Shown piece by piece: positions 40,678 to 41,920 of a DNA stretch of 41,920 bases (positions are counted from its first letter, which is position 1; each line of letters opens with the position of its first letter). A model generated the notes under the pieces. The model was not told the origin of the DNA, did not search any database, and saw nothing but the letters and a program-made list of their open reading frames with translations. This DNA is from Prevotella sp. (GTDB lineage: Bacteria > Bacteroidota > Bacteroidia > Bacteroidales > Bacteroidaceae): assembly GCA_016284635.1 (NCBI GenBank), contig JAEEPF010000009.1, forward strand, positions 1 to 41,920, read 5' to 3'. The translations under genes were made by a program, and so were the position numbers.

Positions 40678-40709
40678 CAAATGTAACTATTTTCTAGTTA
40701 CCATCCAAA
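40678..40709 (-). promoter_or_regulatory. hicAB promoter with palindromic operator
   Basis: Minus strand TTTG (40706-40709), 20 bp, TACATTTG (40678-40685). The spacer contains a perfect inverted repeat GTAACTA-N5-TAGTTAC (40683-40701), well placed for repression by the ribbon-helix-helix domain of HicB; a further half site GTAACT lies at 40660-40665. Confidence 0.7.
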
Positions 40710-40757
40710 TTATTTTATAACTATTTTTATTATTTCCCCTACTTTTTTATCCTTCTT

Positions 40758-40787
40758 CCCCCTACGCAGGGGGATAAGAGAGGGTCT
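40758..40787. repeat. REP-like palindrome
   Basis: CCCCCT (40758-40763), ACGC loop, AGGGGG (40768-40773), then ATAAGAGAGGGTCT. Same design as the elements at 21879, 23788 and 23882. Confidence 0.65.
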
Positions 40788-40792
40788 CGGAC

Positions 40793-40820
40793 GAAAAAAC
40801 GGAAGCCGCGCGGACTTCCG
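40793..40820 (-). terminator. Terminator of the second toxin-antitoxin locus
   Basis: On the minus strand CGGAAGTCCGCGCGGCTTCCG, a GC-rich hairpin, followed by TTTTTT (40794-40799). Confidence 0.8.
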
Positions 40821-40871
40821 TTTCCTATTCTCATCTTTGGGGAACAGATCAAAGAACCGTCCCGTGATCTA

Positions 40872-41042
40872 TCATTGTCCGTCCATGTCGCCCGACAACT
40901 TGTGCGGACGATACTGTGCGGGCAGCGTGCCAGTAGCAGCAAGCAACGCCACAGCGTCCTGTATAAGTTGCATATCCAGTCCGCGTTTCTTGCAACGTTT
41001 CAGGTCCTTCTCGAAACGCTTGGTATAGTCGATGCTATACAT
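40872..41042 (-). pseudogene. Truncated YafQ/RelE-type toxin
   Basis: A 56-codon frame, ATG 41042, 3 bp after the antitoxin stop. The start MYSIDYTKRFEKDLKRCKKR and DMQLIQDAVALLAATG, then LPAQYRPHKLSG, are the YafQ/RelE ribonuclease N-terminal two thirds. The expected continuation with the conserved Trp, His and C-terminal catalytic Arg/Tyr is missing: GDMDGQ is followed by TGA and TAG, and no other frame restores it. It is thus probably an inactive toxin; a functional short form cannot be excluded. The operon terminator lies about 50 bp on. Confidence 0.7.
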
Positions 41043-41045
41043 ACC

Positions 41046-41276
41046 TCAGCCAAGTATTTGCTTAAACATGTCGTCCACGCTGTCGGCGTGATAAACACGA
41101 CCGTTCTTCACGTCATCCATAGCTTCACGGTAACCTGCCGTTTTGGTGATATCATACTCCTTTGGCTTGGCATCCTTCTGTACCTTCACCGAAGCCACAC
41201 CTACCAACATCTTGCAGGCCTGCTTCACTTTTTGGACGAGACTTTCGTCGGGAATATGTAATACTAATGTCGCCAT
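41046..41276 (-). CDS. RelB/DinJ-like antitoxin (small)
   Basis: A 76-residue protein starting at ATG 41276, since the longer frame runs through the promoter. It has a basic, beta-helix N-terminus (TLVLHIPDESLVQKVKQACK) and an acidic C-terminal part (TAGYREAMDDVKNGRVYHAD, then VDDMFKQILG), a layout common to antitoxins of RelE/YafQ toxins: an N-terminal DNA-binding or dimer domain and a C-terminal toxin wrap. The family is not certain. The stop lies 3 bp before the truncated toxin frame. It is preceded by its own promoter at 41303-41333. Confidence 0.75.
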   Translation of the reverse strand: MATLVLHIPDESLVQKVKQACKMLVGVASVKVQKDAKPKEYDITKTAGYREAMDDVKNGRVYHADSVDDMFKQILG

Positions 41277-41302
41277 AATTGTTTCTTTTATGTTTCTGGG
41301 TG

Positions 41303-41333
41303 CAAATTTACGATAAGTTTTCCAATCTTCCAA
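41303..41333 (-). promoter_or_regulatory. Promoter of the second toxin-antitoxin locus
   Basis: Minus strand TTG (41331-41333), 20 bp, TAAATTTG (41303-41310), 27 bp before the ATG. Confidence 0.65.
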
Positions 41334-41343
41334 GCTTTTTCAG

Positions 41344-41376
41344 AAAAAAGTGCGGACAGCCGATCGCCATCCGCAC
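41344..41376 (-). terminator. Terminator upstream of the toxin-antitoxin locus
   Basis: GTGCGGA (41350-41356) and TCCGCAC (41370-41376) enclose a 13-nt loop; on the minus strand six T residues follow. It ends a transcript entering from the right, such as that of the signal-peptide-only frame. Confidence 0.75.
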
Positions 41377-41401
41377 ATGATTCCTCCTAGTCACGGGGGC
41401 A

Positions 41402-41435
41402 CCTGAGTCATAGCAGCCGTCATACCCAAGTACCT
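41402..41435. repeat. 34-bp direct repeat, copy 1
   Basis: A 34-bp sequence beginning CCTGAGTCATAGCAGCCGTC recurs at 41610-41643 with a single C/T difference. Confidence 0.9.
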
Positions 41436-41450
41436 GTCCCAGCGACTACT

Positions 41451-41475
41451 CACAAAAGGGACTGTCCCTCTTGTG
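41451..41475. repeat. Near-perfect palindrome
   Basis: CACAAAAGGGAC-T-GTCCCTCTTGTG: a 12-bp stem with one A-C mismatch and a 1-nt centre. It directly adjoins the TGA of the short frame at 41476-41544. A related GTGACACAA-GGGG motif is at 40030-40046. Confidence 0.7.
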
Positions 41476-41544
41476 TCACGCCGTGAATACGCTTGCGCCG
41501 CAAATGAGGATGGCGGCGAGCATCCATAACATTGTCTTTTTCAT
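41476..41544 (-). pseudogene. Signal-peptide-only frame (truncated lipoprotein or leader)
   Basis: A 22-codon frame, ATG 41544, MKKTMLWMLAAILICGASV and three more residues, then TGA. It is a textbook type-II-like signal peptide (charged start, hydrophobic core, small residues at the end) of the kind that begins Prevotella lipoproteins, where a Cys would be expected right at the stop. A palindrome abuts the stop, so the rest of the gene has probably been replaced. It could also be a real small peptide. Confidence 0.4.
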
Positions 41545-41609
41545 AAATTTGTCTATTCAATTTGTTCTATTTATGCACAAAATAGCCGTGGGAATTTCTA
41601 AGACAGGTG

Positions 41610-41643
41610 CCTGAGTCATAGCAGCCGTCATACCTAAGTACCT
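41610..41643. repeat. 34-bp direct repeat, copy 2
   Basis: Matches copy 1 at 41402-41435 with one difference. Both copies flank the palindrome and short frame at 41451-41544, as if framing a small mobile unit. Confidence 0.9.
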
Positions 41644-41647
41644 CTCT

Positions 41648-41690
41648 TACCTTTGCATCAGACTATAGAAAATGTTCTAAATGTCTGATG
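41648..41690 (+). promoter_or_regulatory. -7 box followed by an 8-bp inverted repeat
   Basis: TACCTTTG (41648-41655) is followed at once by CATCAGAC (41656-41663), which pairs with GTCTGATG (41683-41690). It may start a plus-strand transcript with a 5' hairpin, or mark an element end. Between 41691 and 41810 no gene is seen. Confidence 0.4.
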
Positions 41691-41810
41691 TTAAACATCG
41701 TTATTGTTTAGTACATGCGGTTATGATTTCGTAGTTTTGCTAGGGATTATGGCCGTAGGGAGTGAGGGGACAAGTGCCTAGGTAAGTCAAGTGCTATATC
41801 GTGGGACAGA

Positions 41811-41920
41811 TCAATACCCACTCCCTTTACAAGTCTTTAGAGTCTGGACAAAGAATCGAAGCACGTCGTTGGTGACGATGCTGTGTCCGATAAGAGTAAA
41901 GTCGATGAGGATTTGGCTAT
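41811..41920 (-). CDS. C-terminal end of an unidentified protein (partial)
   Basis: An open frame enters from the right edge and runs 35 full codons to a TGA at 41811-41813. Its tail (LIDFTLIGHSIVTNDVLRFF) is protein-like. No family recognised. It could be the end of a transposase or of an ordinary gene; too little is visible. Confidence 0.3.
   Translation of the reverse strand, partial: SQILIDFTLIGHSIVTNDVLRFFVQTLKTCKGSGY

Overview
The window reads as a Bacteroidales genome, most likely Prevotella or a close relative. Many genes are preceded by the Bacteroidetes sigma-ABfr promoter form (TTG or TTTG, about 20 bp, TAnnTTTG). Signal peptides end in AQ or AQQ, an SLC13 carrier, adenine deaminase, uracil permease and a DUF5686 outer-membrane protein are present, and a DUF3987 primase-helicase of the kind common in Bacteroides/Prevotella elements occurs. 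No tRNA, rRNA or CRISPR array was seen.

0-12 kb is housekeeping and transport. It holds an SLC13 anion symporter, a tight minus-strand operon upp / RsbW-like kinase / STAS antagonist / RelA-SpoT-type synthetase, a long-chain acyl-CoA ligase, a bile-acid-type symporter, adenine deaminase, uracil permease and a butyrate-kinase homologue. Nucleobase salvage (upp, ade, uraA) recurs. 11.6-25 kb is a minus-strand envelope and lipid island: flippase-like protein, CDP-alcohol phosphotransferase homologue, PLP aminotransferase, DUF5686 outer-membrane protein, LolA-like periplasmic protein, CrtI/RetSat-like oxidoreductase, MMPL exporter, acyl carrier protein, FabB-like ketosynthase and a GNAT-fold acyltransferase. 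Together they look like a pathway that builds or modifies an acyl product and moves it to the outer membrane, related in gene content to aryl-polyene/flexirubin-type loci but lacking their reductase and dehydratase genes.

25.3-31.4 kb is a compact minus-strand operon of mobile-element type (OB-fold/SSB-like protein, DUF932/DUF3871-like protein, two unknowns, primase-helicase, P5-like lytic protein), ending in a clear terminator. 31.6-38.6 kb is a defence island: a RhuM-type protein with a PLD-like C-terminus and a type I restriction-modification operon hsdM-hsdS-X-hsdR, where X carries an RNA-polymerase-alpha-CTD-like domain. 39.2-40.0 kb has no genes but holds two tandem, similar, promoter-plus-terminator units on the minus strand that look like an undescribed small RNA with GNRA-capped hairpins, and a divergent plus-strand unit with two hairpins sharing one loop sequence. 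40.0-41.3 kb has HicAB and a second toxin-antitoxin locus whose toxin is truncated. The right edge is repeat-rich. REP-like palindromes and short minisatellites are scattered between and even inside genes.
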